Numbered from the stretch's first letter, positions 53,522 through 62,645 are shown. The stretch is 64,000 nucleotides of DNA from Cupriavidus sp. IDO (GCF_000812465.1 NZ_JWMA01000114.1:1-64000), one strand, 5' to 3'. The notes: generated from the sequence alone by a model not told the origin. Numbers and translations: made by a program.

Positions 53522-54577
53522 TCATGAAGTTCGGCTGGCAGCGCTCGCCCGTGAAGCTGCTGTCTGTCGGCGCACGGCGCCGCTTACGGCCCGGCTCTCC
53601 TTGGGACTGCAACCGAACTGCACGTGATACCAGCGCGAGAATCCGCTTAGCGCAGAAAAGCCGAGCAGGGTCGCCACTTCAGTCAACGGACGATCGCTCT
53701 CCATGACATGACGCGTCGCGAGCTCCGCGCGGATTTCGTTAACGATCGACGAGAAGCTCTGCCCCTGGTCTGCCAGCCGGCGCTGAACCGTGCGGCAAAC
53801 CACGCCCAGGTGTTCGGCGACCTGTTCGACGTTGCAGCGCCCACTGGGCAACAGCAACAGGATCGTGCGCCGCACGTCCTCAAGCATTGTCGCCTGCTGC
53901 GACACACAAGACTCGTCGATCAACTGCTGCGTGTAGCGCACCATAGCCGGATCGGCCCACGGGTTGCGCGCATCGAGATCGGTCTTCGTGCAGATGATGC
54001 CGTTGAAGTCACAATCGAATTCGACGTGAGGGCCAAAAAACCGTTGGTGCGTACTGAGGTCGCGCGGCGCCGGGTGCTCGAAGCATACGCGCTGCGGCTG
54101 CCAGTCGGGCTTGAGGAGCTGGCGTATCAAGCGCACCATGACTCCGAGCGCCAGTTCAACCCTTTGGCGAGTTGGCTGATGTGCACTTCCAGCAATTAGC
54201 GCCCCGCGGATAATGACTAGTTCGCCACACTCTTCGACGGCCAGCGACTGTGCACCATTGAGCATCGGCTGGTAGCGCAATAGCATGCCAAGCGAGTCGC
54301 GTAACGTCGCCTGGTCGCGTATCAGCATTCCTACCGCCCCAAGATTGGACAACAGGCGCGACTCGGCCATACACAACCCGAAACTCTCATTGCCTGACAT
54401 GTCCGCGGAAGCCTGTAGCAGGCGTCCGAAACGCTCGACAGGAATCATGAGGTCCGGCTCGCGAAGTGCGCTCGGACTTAACCCTGCGTCCAGTAGCATC
54501 CGCACCGGATCCAGCCCGGCGGCACGAGCAACCTCGCTGTAGTTGGTCAGGGCCGCAGCACGGACAAGTAACGACAT
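53522..54577 (-). CDS. AraC family transcriptional regulator (set C)
   Basis: This 351-residue regulator has an arabinose-binding-like N-terminal domain beginning MSLLVRAAALTNYSEVARAA and a C-terminal AraC helix-turn-helix (VEQVAEHLGVVCRTVQRRLA; LTEVATLLGFSALSGFSRWY). It shares layout with the set A AraC regulator but with low identity. It lies downstream of the SDR/BKACE pair of set C on the same strand, so it is not divergent from its probable target. Confidence 0.9.
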   Translation of the reverse strand: MSLLVRAAALTNYSEVARAAGLDPVRMLLDAGLSPSALREPDLMIPVERFGRLLQASADMSGNESFGLCMAESRLLSNLGAVGMLIRDQATLRDSLGMLLRYQPMLNGAQSLAVEECGELVIIRGALIAGSAHQPTRQRVELALGVMVRLIRQLLKPDWQPQRVCFEHPAPRDLSTHQRFFGPHVEFDCDFNGIICTKTDLDARNPWADPAMVRYTQQLIDESCVSQQATMLEDVRRTILLLLPSGRCNVEQVAEHLGVVCRTVQRRLADQGQSFSSIVNEIRAELATRHVMESDRPLTEVATLLGFSALSGFSRWYHVQFGCSPKESRAVSGAVRRQTAASRASAASRTS

Positions 54578-54883
54578 CGGGAACTGACGCAGAAAATTAA
54601 CGGTTTATGGTAAATCGCTGTTATGTATTGTAAAGGGAGATAACCCGCGTCGTTCATCCTCTTAAGGTTGCGGGGACCACACCGGAGTGAGGCGCTTAAT
54701 CCTCTCGGGCAACTCAATCCGGGCTTAGCCAGTCAATTGCACGATCTGTGCGGAACTCAGCAACGTCAATCTGGTTCAGTTCGACTGCGCTAAGCTGACA
54801 ACGCCGGTTGGCAAATTCACTTTAGCCCCGCCGCCCGTCAGGGCGGCAGGAAGCACGCCAGATGATCTTGACAGTCCCCTCCA
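54578..54883. other. Intergenic region before set C SDR stop
   Basis: No gene. A GCCGCCC-GTCA-GGGCGGC hairpin (54830-54847) lies downstream of the SDR gene on the minus strand. No T-run follows, so it is at most a Rho-dependent or RNA-stabilising end. The AT-rich part near 54600-54640 is the probable AraC promoter. Confidence 0.5.
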
Positions 54884-55630
54884 CTACGCGGCTGTCTTCC
54901 CACCATTCACGTGAAGAATCTGGCCCGTGATGTATGCGGACTGTTCGGATGCCAGGAAGATAATCGCATCGGCGACCTCTTCCGGCGTGCCAACACGTCC
55001 GGCGGGGATCGTTGCGGCGACAGCCGCGACCCGATCCGCGCCACCGGCAATGCGTCCGAGCATGCCCGTTTCAATCGGGCCTGGCGCCACGGCGTTGACG
55101 CGGACATTCGATTTGATGACGTCGAGCGCCGCCGATTTGGTGAAGCCCTCGATCGCGTGCTTGCTTGCCACGTACATCGGATTTCTCGAGTTGCCACGGC
55201 TGCCCATCGTGGAGGAGAGATTGACAACCGTCCCACGCTTTTGCGAGATCATCGCGCGCAGTTCGTGCTTCATGCAAAGGAACGTCCCAAGGACATTCGC
55301 ATCGAAAACCGTCGTGTACGACTGGACTGTCTGCTCGACGATCGATCCCGGTGTTCCTTCCGTTCCGGCACTGTTCACTGCAATATCAAGGCATCCAAAG
55401 CGCTCGACGGCATGACCGACAAGACGGATGACATCGTCTTCACGGCAGATATCGGCCGCCACGAAATCCGCTTCCGCGCCCATCTGCCGCAGTTCCGAGA
55501 TGAGAGCTTCTCCGGCAGCAGCGTTCCGCCCCGAACAGACCAGTCGTGCGCCTTTGGCTGCAAAGGCAAGTGCCGTCGCGCGGCCAATGCCAGCCGTCGC
55601 ACCGGTAATCAAGACAACAGGATGAGACAT
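54884..55630 (-). CDS. SDR family oxidoreductase (set C)
   Basis: This 248-residue short-chain dehydrogenase is a close paralogue of the set A SDR at 45927-46673: ITGATAGIGRATALAFA, VNSAGTEGTPGSIVEQ, VNLSSTMGSRGNSRNPMY and YVASKHAIEGFTKSA. Catalytic residues are intact. It lies next to the BKACE copy at 55880 in the same relation as in set A, minus the 352-residue BKACE. It probably makes the beta-keto acid substrate for that enzyme. Confidence 0.9.
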   Translation of the reverse strand: MSHPVVLITGATAGIGRATALAFAAKGARLVCSGRNAAAGEALISELRQMGAEADFVAADICREDDVIRLVGHAVERFGCLDIAVNSAGTEGTPGSIVEQTVQSYTTVFDANVLGTFLCMKHELRAMISQKRGTVVNLSSTMGSRGNSRNPMYVASKHAIEGFTKSAALDVIKSNVRVNAVAPGPIETGMLGRIAGGADRVAAVAATIPAGRVGTPEEVADAIIFLASEQSAYITGQILHVNGGKTAA

Positions 55631-55879
55631 GAGAAATTCCTTGGACGAGTTTAGGGGAAGCTATTCGTGCGCCTGGGGAAGAGGTTCAGAACCCACACAT
55701 GCCGGATGCTCAGCCAGGGTCTGCCCTGCCAGGCACAAGGCGTGCATGAAGCAGACTGAAATAGGCCCGGACTTGAGCAACCGGCGCACACGCAATCGCG
55801 TGTTTCTCAACGCGATAGAACGCACGGTGCGACTGCGCCCGTGACCAGGACGCCTGGCCTGCGAGGGACATCTTCACTG

Positions 55880-56815
55880 TCAAAACGCGACAGCGTTCCT
55901 GCCCTTCAGTTGAAGCATGTCACGCGCCTCGTCCGGCGTCGCCACCTCGAGGTTCAGCGATTTCAGAACGCCAACGACGTGCTTGACCTGGTCGGCATTG
56001 CTCTTCGACAGGCGGCCCGGGCCATCCCAGAGCGAGTCCTCCAGCCCCACGCGGACGTTTCCGCCCATGGCAGCCGCCATCGAGGCAATCGGTATCTGGC
56101 TGCGGCCGGCGCCGAGCACCGACCAGTAGTAGTCCTTGCCGAACAGCCGCTCGGCGGTGCGGCGCATGTGCATGACGTCCTCGGGATGCGTGCCGATGCC
56201 GCCGAGCAGGCCGAACACCGACTGGATGAAGAACGGCGCCTTGAGGATGCCGCGGTCAGCGAAGTGCGCGGCGGTATAGAGATGACTGGTGTCGTAGCAT
56301 TCGACTTCGAAGCGAGTGCCATTGTCGGCACACGACTCCAGGATGTAGCGGATCTCCTTGAACGTGTTGCGGAAGACGCGGTCCTCGGAGCCCTCTAGGT
56401 AGGGACGCTCCCAGTCGTGCTTGAACTCCTTGTGGCGGGCGAGCATCGGATACAGGCCGAAGTTCATTGAACCCATGTTCAGCGAGGCCACTTCTGGCTT
56501 GAGCTGCAGCGCCGGCTGGAGGCGCTCTTCGACCAGCATGTTGGGAGCGCCGCCGGTCGTGAGGTTAACCACCACGTCAGAGCGCGCCGCGATCTCCGGC
56601 AGGAAGTCGCGGAACAGCGCGGGGTCCTGCGACGGCTGGCCATTCTCCGGCTTGCGCGCATGCAGGTGGACGATCGACGCGCCGGCCTCGGCGGCAGCAA
56701 TGGCCTCGCTGGCGATTTCCTGCGCGGTAATGGGGAGATACGGCGACATCGTCGGAGTGTGAATGCCGCCCGTCACGGCGCACGTGACGATGACCTTGCT
56801 CTGGGGTGCTGCCAT
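55880..56815 (-). CDS. BKACE family beta-keto acid cleavage enzyme, 311-residue type (set C)
   Basis: This 311-residue DUF849 enzyme is nearly identical to 47940-48875 (for example VLGAGRSQIPIASMAAAM here, VLGAGRSQMPIASMAAAM there), with the same His50/His52 and RVGLED residues. A recent duplication is the simplest explanation. It heads the minus-strand pair with the set C SDR. Confidence 0.9.
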   Translation of the reverse strand: MAAPQSKVIVTCAVTGGIHTPTMSPYLPITAQEIASEAIAAAEAGASIVHLHARKPENGQPSQDPALFRDFLPEIAARSDVVVNLTTGGAPNMLVEERLQPALQLKPEVASLNMGSMNFGLYPMLARHKEFKHDWERPYLEGSEDRVFRNTFKEIRYILESCADNGTRFEVECYDTSHLYTAAHFADRGILKAPFFIQSVFGLLGGIGTHPEDVMHMRRTAERLFGKDYYWSVLGAGRSQIPIASMAAAMGGNVRVGLEDSLWDGPGRLSKSNADQVKHVVGVLKSLNLEVATPDEARDMLQLKGRNAVAF

Positions 56816-56884
56816 GGTGGATTTCCTTCGTTCTCTGGCTGGGAGATGAATTGCTTCGTGCGACGACGCAATGCTACGGAAGTT

Positions 56885-56932
56885 CGCCGTCGATTACTGC
56901 GGCCGCGCCCTGAATGTCGCAAATTGGCAAGT
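56885..56932. repeat. Inverted copy of the leader before the set C dioxygenase
   Basis: On the plus strand, CGCCGTCG-N7-GCGGCCGC followed by CCTGAATG and CAAATTGGCAAGT is the reverse complement, with a few changes, of 59843-59890, which lies upstream of the set C dioxygenase. It shows that an inverted duplicate of that locus once stood here. Confidence 0.75.
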
Positions 56933-56965
56933 GAATGTCCTACATGGAAGCCGGGACACCGGAGC

Positions 56966-57071
56966 GTGCGGTACGGCGTTGACAAGTCGCCCGGCGCTAC
57001 CAATCAACGACTACTTTCCAGCACCGTCCAAGTTGGAGCGCGCCCGCATCGTGGGCGATATCCCCTACTGA
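56966..57071 (+). pseudogene. Deletion-riddled TauD/TfdA dioxygenase remnant (inverted copy)
   Basis: VRYGVDKSPGA, then after a collapse NDYFPAPSKLERARIVGDIP and the stop, match two parts of the set C dioxygenase (VRYGIDKSPGAS and NDYYPAPRKLERAGIVGDIPY) separated by about 45 residues there. Most of the gene is gone, and the two pieces are in different frames. With the leader repeat at 56885-56932 it forms the ends of an internally deleted inverted copy of 58890-59890. Confidence 0.85.
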
Positions 57072-57205
57072 TTCGCGATCAGGTCGAGGACAAGGTCTGT
57101 TGTTTCATGCGCCTATTACGTCCGGACGTACATGCAGGCGCATGAGTTTTGAACACCGTCCCTGGCACACAGCGTAGGACTACCAACGCCGATCCACGCT
57201 CCCAC

Positions 57206-57770
57206 TCAGAGTTGCTGAACGAGTTCCTCTGCCAGCGGCCACGGTCCATATCCGTCTGCCGGTCCGAGATCCCCACTCCCCCGGCATCGACCAAACGGCT
57301 GCCCCAGGCCTGCGCCAGCTCGCGGATTCGTTCGAACTTCCCGAGAGGATCATTGCGGCTCGCAACCACGATGCTTGGGAATTTCAGCGGCCGCCGCGAA
57401 ATGGGGGTCCGGCCCTCGTCTGCCAGCGTCTGCGGATCCTTGTTTCCGGCAGACAACGGGCTGTCGTAGTCGGTCGGCCCGGCAAGTAGTACACCCTGCA
57501 CGGCGCGCTCCATCTGCTGTGCCCAGTGAACCGTGATCGACAGCCCACACTATGAGCAACGAGGATCACCGGCCCTGCAATGCTTACGACACGGTCAACG
57601 TTTGCCAACCTGGCACTGCGCAACCGCTTGTCCTGATCAATCTGGGGCACGATGCGCACCGCTCGTCCCTGCTGCTGCAATCGCTCCGCCAGTAGCGATT
57701 GTCAGTGCTCCGGCATGTGATCGCGAAAGCCAGGAACAATCACAACCGTTGGCTGATTTCCGGATGTCAT
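57206..57770 (-). pseudogene. Broken RBBP9/YdeN-type hydrolase (set C copy)
   Basis: The translated pieces match the set A hydrolase at 40839-41408 along its length: MTSGNQPTVVIVPGFRDHMP, then LQQQGRAVRIVPQIDQDKRL, ILVAHSVGC, and FPSIVVASRNDPLGKF. The Trp codon at HWQ is TGA, a nonsense change near 57702; the frame shifts after AHSVGC, and again after GGVG near 57270, before recovering GYGPWPLAEELVQQL and the stop. Three independent lesions mean it is not functional. It lies 70 bases after the quinone reductase gene. Confidence 0.88.
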
Positions 57771-57840
57771 AAGATTAGAATTCCTCGTTTGGCTTTGAAG
57801 ACCCGCCAGCGAGCGACCTGCCAACGGCCGGCAGCATGAC

Positions 57841-58830
57841 CTATTCGGTATCACACCGAACAACAACGGTGCCCAGCTTAGTGCCCGCTTCGACAGCCAG
57901 ATGAGCCTTCACTGTGTCTCGCAAGTCGAAGATACTATCGACAGCGTGAATGGCATCCGGGACGTCTTTCATCCAGCGCGACAATCCCTCCTGGATTATC
58001 CAGCGCACCTCGCAGGGCAACCCTGGCAGGTATAGTCCCTGCAGGCAGAGATTCTTGCGAATCAGCGCGACCAGGGGAAGCGCCTGGTGGGCACCGCTGG
58101 CATACGAGACCCACTGCGCATGATTAGCGGCGACCTGCAGACAAAGCCCTGCGTTGTCGACCGCATTGACATCGACAATGTGATCGACACCTCGTCCCTG
58201 AGTGGCATCGAGAACCTGCAGCGCGGCATCCGCTGATGCGTAGTCGATCACTACATCGGCGCCGCCGAGTGTGGCGTGTGCCGCCTTGCGCTCGGAACTG
58301 GTGGTGGCAACGACATACGCACCTCCCCACTTGGCGAGCTGCACCGCGTAGTGCCCGACGGCCCCGGCACCGCCGGTCACGAGGATCCGCTTTCCCTTGA
58401 TCGCGCCATGCTGAAACAGGCTCCAGTAGGCGGTCATGGCCGGAATGCCCAGGGATGCGCCCTGCGCGAAGTCCAGGTGCTCCGGCAGTGGTGACGTCAA
58501 CTCGTGCGGGAGGCAGATGTATTCCGCTGCCGTACCAAAAGGACGCCCTCGCTGTCCGAAATGCAGCCAGACTCGCGACCCGAGCATCCTGCGGTCGACT
58601 CCGTCACCAAGCCTGTCGATCACACCCGCACCATCGCTGTTCGGAATAATGCGCGGGAACTCCATGCCGCCATGCATGCGTCCGGCTCGCCGGTTCACAT
58701 CTCCCGGGTTAACGGCCGACGCATGGAGTCGCACGCGTACTTCGCCCGGTGCTGGTTGCGGTGCGGGAAGATCGCCGAATTGCAATACCTCCTCAGCCCG
58801 CCCTTGTTTCTCGTACCAAATCGCCTTCAT
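57841..58830 (-). CDS. NADPH:quinone reductase-type medium-chain dehydrogenase (set C)
   Basis: This 329-residue medium-chain dehydrogenase begins MKAIWYEKQGRAEEVLQFGD and has a GGAGAVGHYAVQLAKWGGA cofactor loop. It lacks the structural-zinc cysteines, as expected for quinone oxidoreductases. It is more distant from the two QOR proteins at 44883 and 62870. It follows the set C dioxygenase by 59 bases, so it is probably in the same transcript. Confidence 0.89.
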   Translation of the reverse strand: MKAIWYEKQGRAEEVLQFGDLPAPQPAPGEVRVRLHASAVNPGDVNRRAGRMHGGMEFPRIIPNSDGAGVIDRLGDGVDRRMLGSRVWLHFGQRGRPFGTAAEYICLPHELTSPLPEHLDFAQGASLGIPAMTAYWSLFQHGAIKGKRILVTGGAGAVGHYAVQLAKWGGAYVVATTSSERKAAHATLGGADVVIDYASADAALQVLDATQGRGVDHIVDVNAVDNAGLCLQVAANHAQWVSYASGAHQALPLVALIRKNLCLQGLYLPGLPCEVRWIIQEGLSRWMKDVPDAIHAVDSIFDLRDTVKAHLAVEAGTKLGTVVVRCDTE

Positions 58831-58889
58831 AGTGCCCTTGCACCCTTGCGCATGGAGAGCGGCACGTGATCCTGCCGCCCGCTTGCTAA

Positions 58890-59735
58890 TCAGTAGGGGA
58901 TATCGCCCACGATGCCAGCGCGCTCCAACTTACGGGGTGCTGGATAGTAGTCGTTGACGGCGTAGTGCTGTGTGCTGCGGTTGTCCCATACCGCCACGTC
59001 GCCCTCCTGCCATGCCCAGCGCACCTGGTACTCGGGAATGGTAGCGCGGCTGGTCAGGTAGTTGAGCAGCAGCGAGGCGCCGGGCGACTTGTCGATGCCG
59101 TAGCGCACGTTGTCCGGCGTGCTGTAATTGGTGAAGTGCGTCGTGAACGAGGCGCCGACGAACAGGATCTTCTCCCCGGTCTCCGGATGGGTGCGTACCA
59201 CTGGATGCTCCACCGGCGGATGATCGCTGGCCAGCTTTGCGCGGTTTTCCGGCGTCATGACCGCCCCGAAGCTGTGCTCGATGCTGGCCCTGGCGCGCAG
59301 GCCGTCGATCTTCCTCTTGATGTCTTCCGGCAGTTCCTCGTACGCCTTCACCATGTTGACCCAGATGGTGTCGCCGCCGATCTCGGGGCATTCGATGCAA
59401 CGCAGCACTGCCCCCATGGCCGGATTGGGGCGCCACAGGCCGTCGCAGTGATAGCTGTTCTCGAAGCTGTGCGGGTTGTCGCTGCGGTAGACCCTCACGA
59501 GGCCCGGATGTTCGGGAACACTGCCGACCACCGGATGGTCTTCCAGCTTGCCGAAGCCGCTGGCGAAGGCCACGTGATCGGCGCGCGTGATCTCCTGCTT
59601 GCGAAAGAAGAGGACCCGGTGCCTGAGCAGCGCCGCCCGGATCTCGGCGAAGACTGCCGGATCGCGCGCCGCCTCGCCGAGGTTGACGCCAGAAATCTCG
59701 GCCCCGATGGCGGGGGTGATTTGCCTGATTTTCAT
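58890..59735 (-). CDS. TauD/TfdA family 2-oxoglutarate dioxygenase (set C)
   Basis: This 281-residue Fe(II)/2-oxoglutarate dioxygenase has the iron site SYHCDGLWR (His96, Asp98) and WDNRSTQHYAVNDYYP for the distal histidine. It is the more divergent of three such enzymes here, and the DGLWRPN segment replaces DATWREVP, so its substrate may differ. The Met at 59735 was chosen; a ten-residue extension has no family match. It follows an MFS carrier in the minus-strand order. Confidence 0.9.
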   Translation of the reverse strand: MKIRQITPAIGAEISGVNLGEAARDPAVFAEIRAALLRHRVLFFRKQEITRADHVAFASGFGKLEDHPVVGSVPEHPGLVRVYRSDNPHSFENSYHCDGLWRPNPAMGAVLRCIECPEIGGDTIWVNMVKAYEELPEDIKRKIDGLRARASIEHSFGAVMTPENRAKLASDHPPVEHPVVRTHPETGEKILFVGASFTTHFTNYSTPDNVRYGIDKSPGASLLLNYLTSRATIPEYQVRWAWQEGDVAVWDNRSTQHYAVNDYYPAPRKLERAGIVGDIPY

Positions 59736-59842
59736 TGCTACGCTCCAAAAACCCTGTGAATCCATGGATAATTCAACACCTGGCTTCTTGCAGGCCAGGT
59801 ATCTGCGCCCCCGGCTTTTATGCCTACTTTATTGAGCCTTTT

Positions 59843-59890
59843 ACTTGCCAATTTGCCCATTCAGGGTGCGGCCGCGGCAAGCGACGGCGG
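59843..59890. repeat. Leader segment upstream of the set C dioxygenase, other half of the inverted repeat
   Basis: Matches the reverse complement of 56885-56932. It lies between the MFS stop and the dioxygenase start. Confidence 0.75.
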
Positions 59891-59893
59891 TAT

Positions 59894-61246
59894 TCATTTC
59901 CCGACGATGTCGCAAGTCGCCTTTTCCGCGACGTGACACCACCTGCCAATGACGAACACGGCAAAGGGAGGAACTGCCGCGAGCGGTAGCCAGCGCAAGG
60001 CAACCTCAAGGCCAACCGCGTCCGCAACCATACCGGTAACGAGGGGGCCTGCGGCGAGGCCCAGGATATTGTTGAACAAGGTCAGCGTGGCAAATACCGA
60101 GCCATGAATGGCTGGCGGGGTGCCTTCGGCAATGATCGGGTTACAGGTGCCGAACGTGCTGGCGAGGAAAAACACCCCGGGCGCAAGGAACGCCAGTTGC
60201 AGATTGCCATGTGGCAAGCGGAACGCGACAGCAAGCAGCGCGCCTAGCGCAAGGCAATAGCAAATGGCCATGTTCCAGCGCTTAAGCACCGAATCCCCGC
60301 TGATGCGGTCGGTCATTACCCCGCAGAGGAGTTGGCCCAGGCCGCTGACAAGGAGAAGGCAGGCCGCCAGGACGGCCGCCTTTTCGACAGGCATACCCCA
60401 GTAGCGATGCAGGTAGCTGGGCAGCCAAACAAAAAGGGTGCCCTGGACGAAGAGCTGCAGGGCGCTGCCGAGGTACGCACAAAAGACGGAACGGGACGGA
60501 AACAGGCCTGAGACAAACGCACGGGGTGTCAGTTTCACACGCCCGTACTTCGGAGTTGGGTTTGCATTGTTCGGTTGCACACTGGCGAGTTTCTCCTCCG
60601 TGACCACGGCGCAATAGATGATCACCAGCACAAAGCCAATGATTGCCATCACGCCCATCGACCACCGCCAGCCAAAATGCGTAGCGATGAGGCCGGAAAG
60701 CGAAACGCCGAGCACGGACCCAAATGCAGCCGCCGACGTGAAGCCGCCGGCAACAGTAGACCGCATATGCCGCGGAAAGATACTCAGGAGCATCGCGAAT
60801 CCGACGCTTCCATAAGCGGCCTCGCCGACACCAACGAAGAAGCGTGCGACGAACATCTCGTGGTAGTTGCTGGCGATGGCGCACCCAGCCGTGGCAGCAC
60901 TCCACACTGCTACCATCAATGCAATGCTTCTGACACGTCCCCAGCGGTCCGCGATGATGGAGAACGGGAGAGTCAGCACTCCGACCATCAACGGCACTAC
61001 GCTGCTGATCGAACCGAGTTGTGTGTCGGTAATCTGCCACTGCGCTTTCAGAAGCGGAAACAAGGCATTGAGCGCCTGCCGCGACATGTAATCAGACAGC
61101 AACAGGCAAAACATCAAGGAAAATACCACCCATGCGTAACCCTTGGCGCCGGCGGTGGCGGTGGCGGTGGCGGTGGCGGTGGCGGTGGCGGTGGCGGTGG
61201 GTGAAGCCGACTCAACCGGCATTGCGTTATTCGAATACGGGTTCAA
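59894..61246 (-). CDS. MFS transporter with an N-terminal Thr-Ala repeat (set C)
   Basis: This major facilitator of about 450 residues has a normal twelve-helix core: VVFSLMFCLLLSDYMSRQAL in helix 1, the loop PFSIIADRWGRVRSIALMVA and GVGEAAYGSVGFAML in helix 4. It probably imports the set C substrate. Preceding helix 1 is a run of eight Thr-Ala units encoded by a hexanucleotide repeat. The likely start is TTG at 61246, since AGGAGACAGAA lies just upstream; ATGs at 61294 and 61222 lack a good ribosome site. Repeat number changes keep the frame. Confidence 0.87.
   Translation of the reverse strand: MNPYSNNAMPVESASPTATATATATATATATAGAKGYAWVVFSLMFCLLLSDYMSRQALNALFPLLKAQWQITDTQLGSISSVVPLMVGVLTLPFSIIADRWGRVRSIALMVAVWSAATAGCAIASNYHEMFVARFFVGVGEAAYGSVGFAMLLSIFPRHMRSTVAGGFTSAAAFGSVLGVSLSGLIATHFGWRWSMGVMAIIGFVLVIIYCAVVTEEKLASVQPNNANPTPKYGRVKLTPRAFVSGLFPSRSVFCAYLGSALQLFVQGTLFVWLPSYLHRYWGMPVEKAAVLAACLLLVSGLGQLLCGVMTDRISGDSVLKRWNMAICYCLALGALLAVAFRLPHGNLQLAFLAPGVFFLASTFGTCNPIIAEGTPPAIHGSVFATLTLFNNILGLAAGPLVTGMVADAVGLEVALRWLPLAAVPPFAVFVIGRWCHVAEKATCDIVGK
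61151..61200. repeat. Hexanucleotide GGCGGT tandem repeat within the MFS gene
   Basis: Eight consecutive GGCGGT units (plus strand) encode the Thr-Ala repeat at the N terminus of the MFS carrier on the minus strand. The unit length is a multiple of three, so slipped-strand changes alter length without frameshift. Confidence 0.9.
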
Positions 61247-61418
61247 TTCTGTCTCCTGCAATGGTTCGCGAAACTCAGGACTTCCGCCAACCATCGACCT
61301 TGTGATACATCCACGCTCGTTCTATTCTCGGATCGCACCGTGTCCCCGGGCTTAACCGATCTCCACAAATTCTTGCCGTTTTGCGCAAACAGAGGGAAAT
61401 CCCTGTCGAGGACGGCCT

Positions 61419-62645
61419 TTAGATAGCCTTTCTATCCCGCAAATCATGCAGGTCAGCCGTTGTGAGTTGCAGCCAGTCTTGAAGGACCTCATCGGTATGC
61501 TGGCCCAAGGTAGGTGGGCTTGAGCGGTACGTGACTGGCGAGCCGGACATACGAATGGGGTTGGCTACGAGCGGAACGCTGCCTGCCACAGGATGGGGTA
61601 CGCCAACTTGCATCTCCCGGTGGCGGACATGCTCGTCAGCAAACACTCTGTCGAGCGTGTTGATAGGTCCGCAAGGAACGCCGACTGATTCCATCGCGGC
61701 TATCCATTCGTCGGTTGTGCGCTTCACGGTGACTTCGCGAATCAGGGCAATCAGTGCTTCGCGGTTCGCGACTCGCTGAGCGTTCGTGACGAAACGGATA
61801 TCTTCCGCCCATGCCGCATGCCCGAGTACCTGGCAAAGCTTCGTGAACTGAAAGTCATTTCCGACAGCAATAATCATGTAGCCGTCGGCGGTCGAAAAAT
61901 CCTGATAGGGCACGATATTCGGATGAGCATTGCCCATCCGCTGTGGGACAGCGTTGCCGACCAGGAAGTTGGATGCCTGATTTGCCAGGTAGGCGATCTG
62001 GACGTCAAGCAATGCCAGGTCGATGTGCTGCCCTTCACCCGACTTTTGCCGGTGTGCCAATGCAGCCAGGATTGCGACGGTCGCATAGAGGCCGGTCATG
62101 ACGTCGGTGACTGCAACGCCGACTTTGATAGGACCGCCGCCTTCTACCCCATCGGGTTGGCCAGTAATGCTCATCAAACCGCCCATCCCCTGCATCAGAA
62201 AGTCATATCCCGGGCGAGCGGCGTACGGCCCTGTCTGTCCAAAGCCGGTAATGGAACAGTAGACCAACCGTGGATTGGCTGCCTTCAGGCCTTCGTAGTC
62301 GAGTCCATATTGAACCAGGCCCCCTACCTTGAAATTCTCAATGACAACATCCGACTCCATTGCGAGGCGCCGGATGACGTCTTGCCCGTCAGGAGAACTT
62401 AGGTCTACCGTCACCGAGCGTTTGTTGCGGTTCGCGCACAGGTAATACGCTGATTCGCCAGTGGACTCGCCATCCTGGGTGGCGAGCCACGGAGGACCCC
62501 ACGCCCGCGTGTCATCACCTTTGCGCGGTCGTTCCACCTTCACGACGTCCGCCCCCAGGTCAGCCAGCATCTGGCCGGCCCATGGGCCGGCAAGGACTCG
62601 CGAAAGGTCGAGCACCCGTACACCGTCGAGCGCGCCACGGCTCAT
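61419..62645 (-). CDS. CaiB/BaiF family class III CoA-transferase
   Basis: This 408-residue enzyme transfers CoA between acids. Family features are LDGVRVLDLSRVLAGPWAGQ, ADLGADVVKVERP, NRNKRSVTVDLSSPDGQDV and ARPGYDFLMQGMGGLMSITG with the catalytic aspartate. AAAAGGAGCGAAG lies before the ATG at 62645. The class III family includes formyl-, carnitine- and succinyl-CoA transferases. In set C it could activate the substrate or a product of BKACE cleavage, whose shortened acyl-CoA would donate CoA. Confidence 0.91.
   Translation of the reverse strand: MSRGALDGVRVLDLSRVLAGPWAGQMLADLGADVVKVERPRKGDDTRAWGPPWLATQDGESTGESAYYLCANRNKRSVTVDLSSPDGQDVIRRLAMESDVVIENFKVGGLVQYGLDYEGLKAANPRLVYCSITGFGQTGPYAARPGYDFLMQGMGGLMSITGQPDGVEGGGPIKVGVAVTDVMTGLYATVAILAALAHRQKSGEGQHIDLALLDVQIAYLANQASNFLVGNAVPQRMGNAHPNIVPYQDFSTADGYMIIAVGNDFQFTKLCQVLGHAAWAEDIRFVTNAQRVANREALIALIREVTVKRTTDEWIAAMESVGVPCGPINTLDRVFADEHVRHREMQVGVPHPVAGSVPLVANPIRMSGSPVTYRSSPPTLGQHTDEVLQDWLQLTTADLHDLRDRKAI

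Noticed and set aside
54830-54847. GCCGCCC-GTCA-GGGCGGC as an intrinsic terminator
   Set aside because: The stem is good, but neither strand has a T-run after it, so a Rho-independent terminator is not supported.
61143-61355. Plus-strand valine/alanine repeat frame across the GGCGGT tract
   Set aside because: It only reads the hexanucleotide repeat on the other strand. The repeat is in frame inside the MFS gene on the minus strand, which has a full transporter fold.
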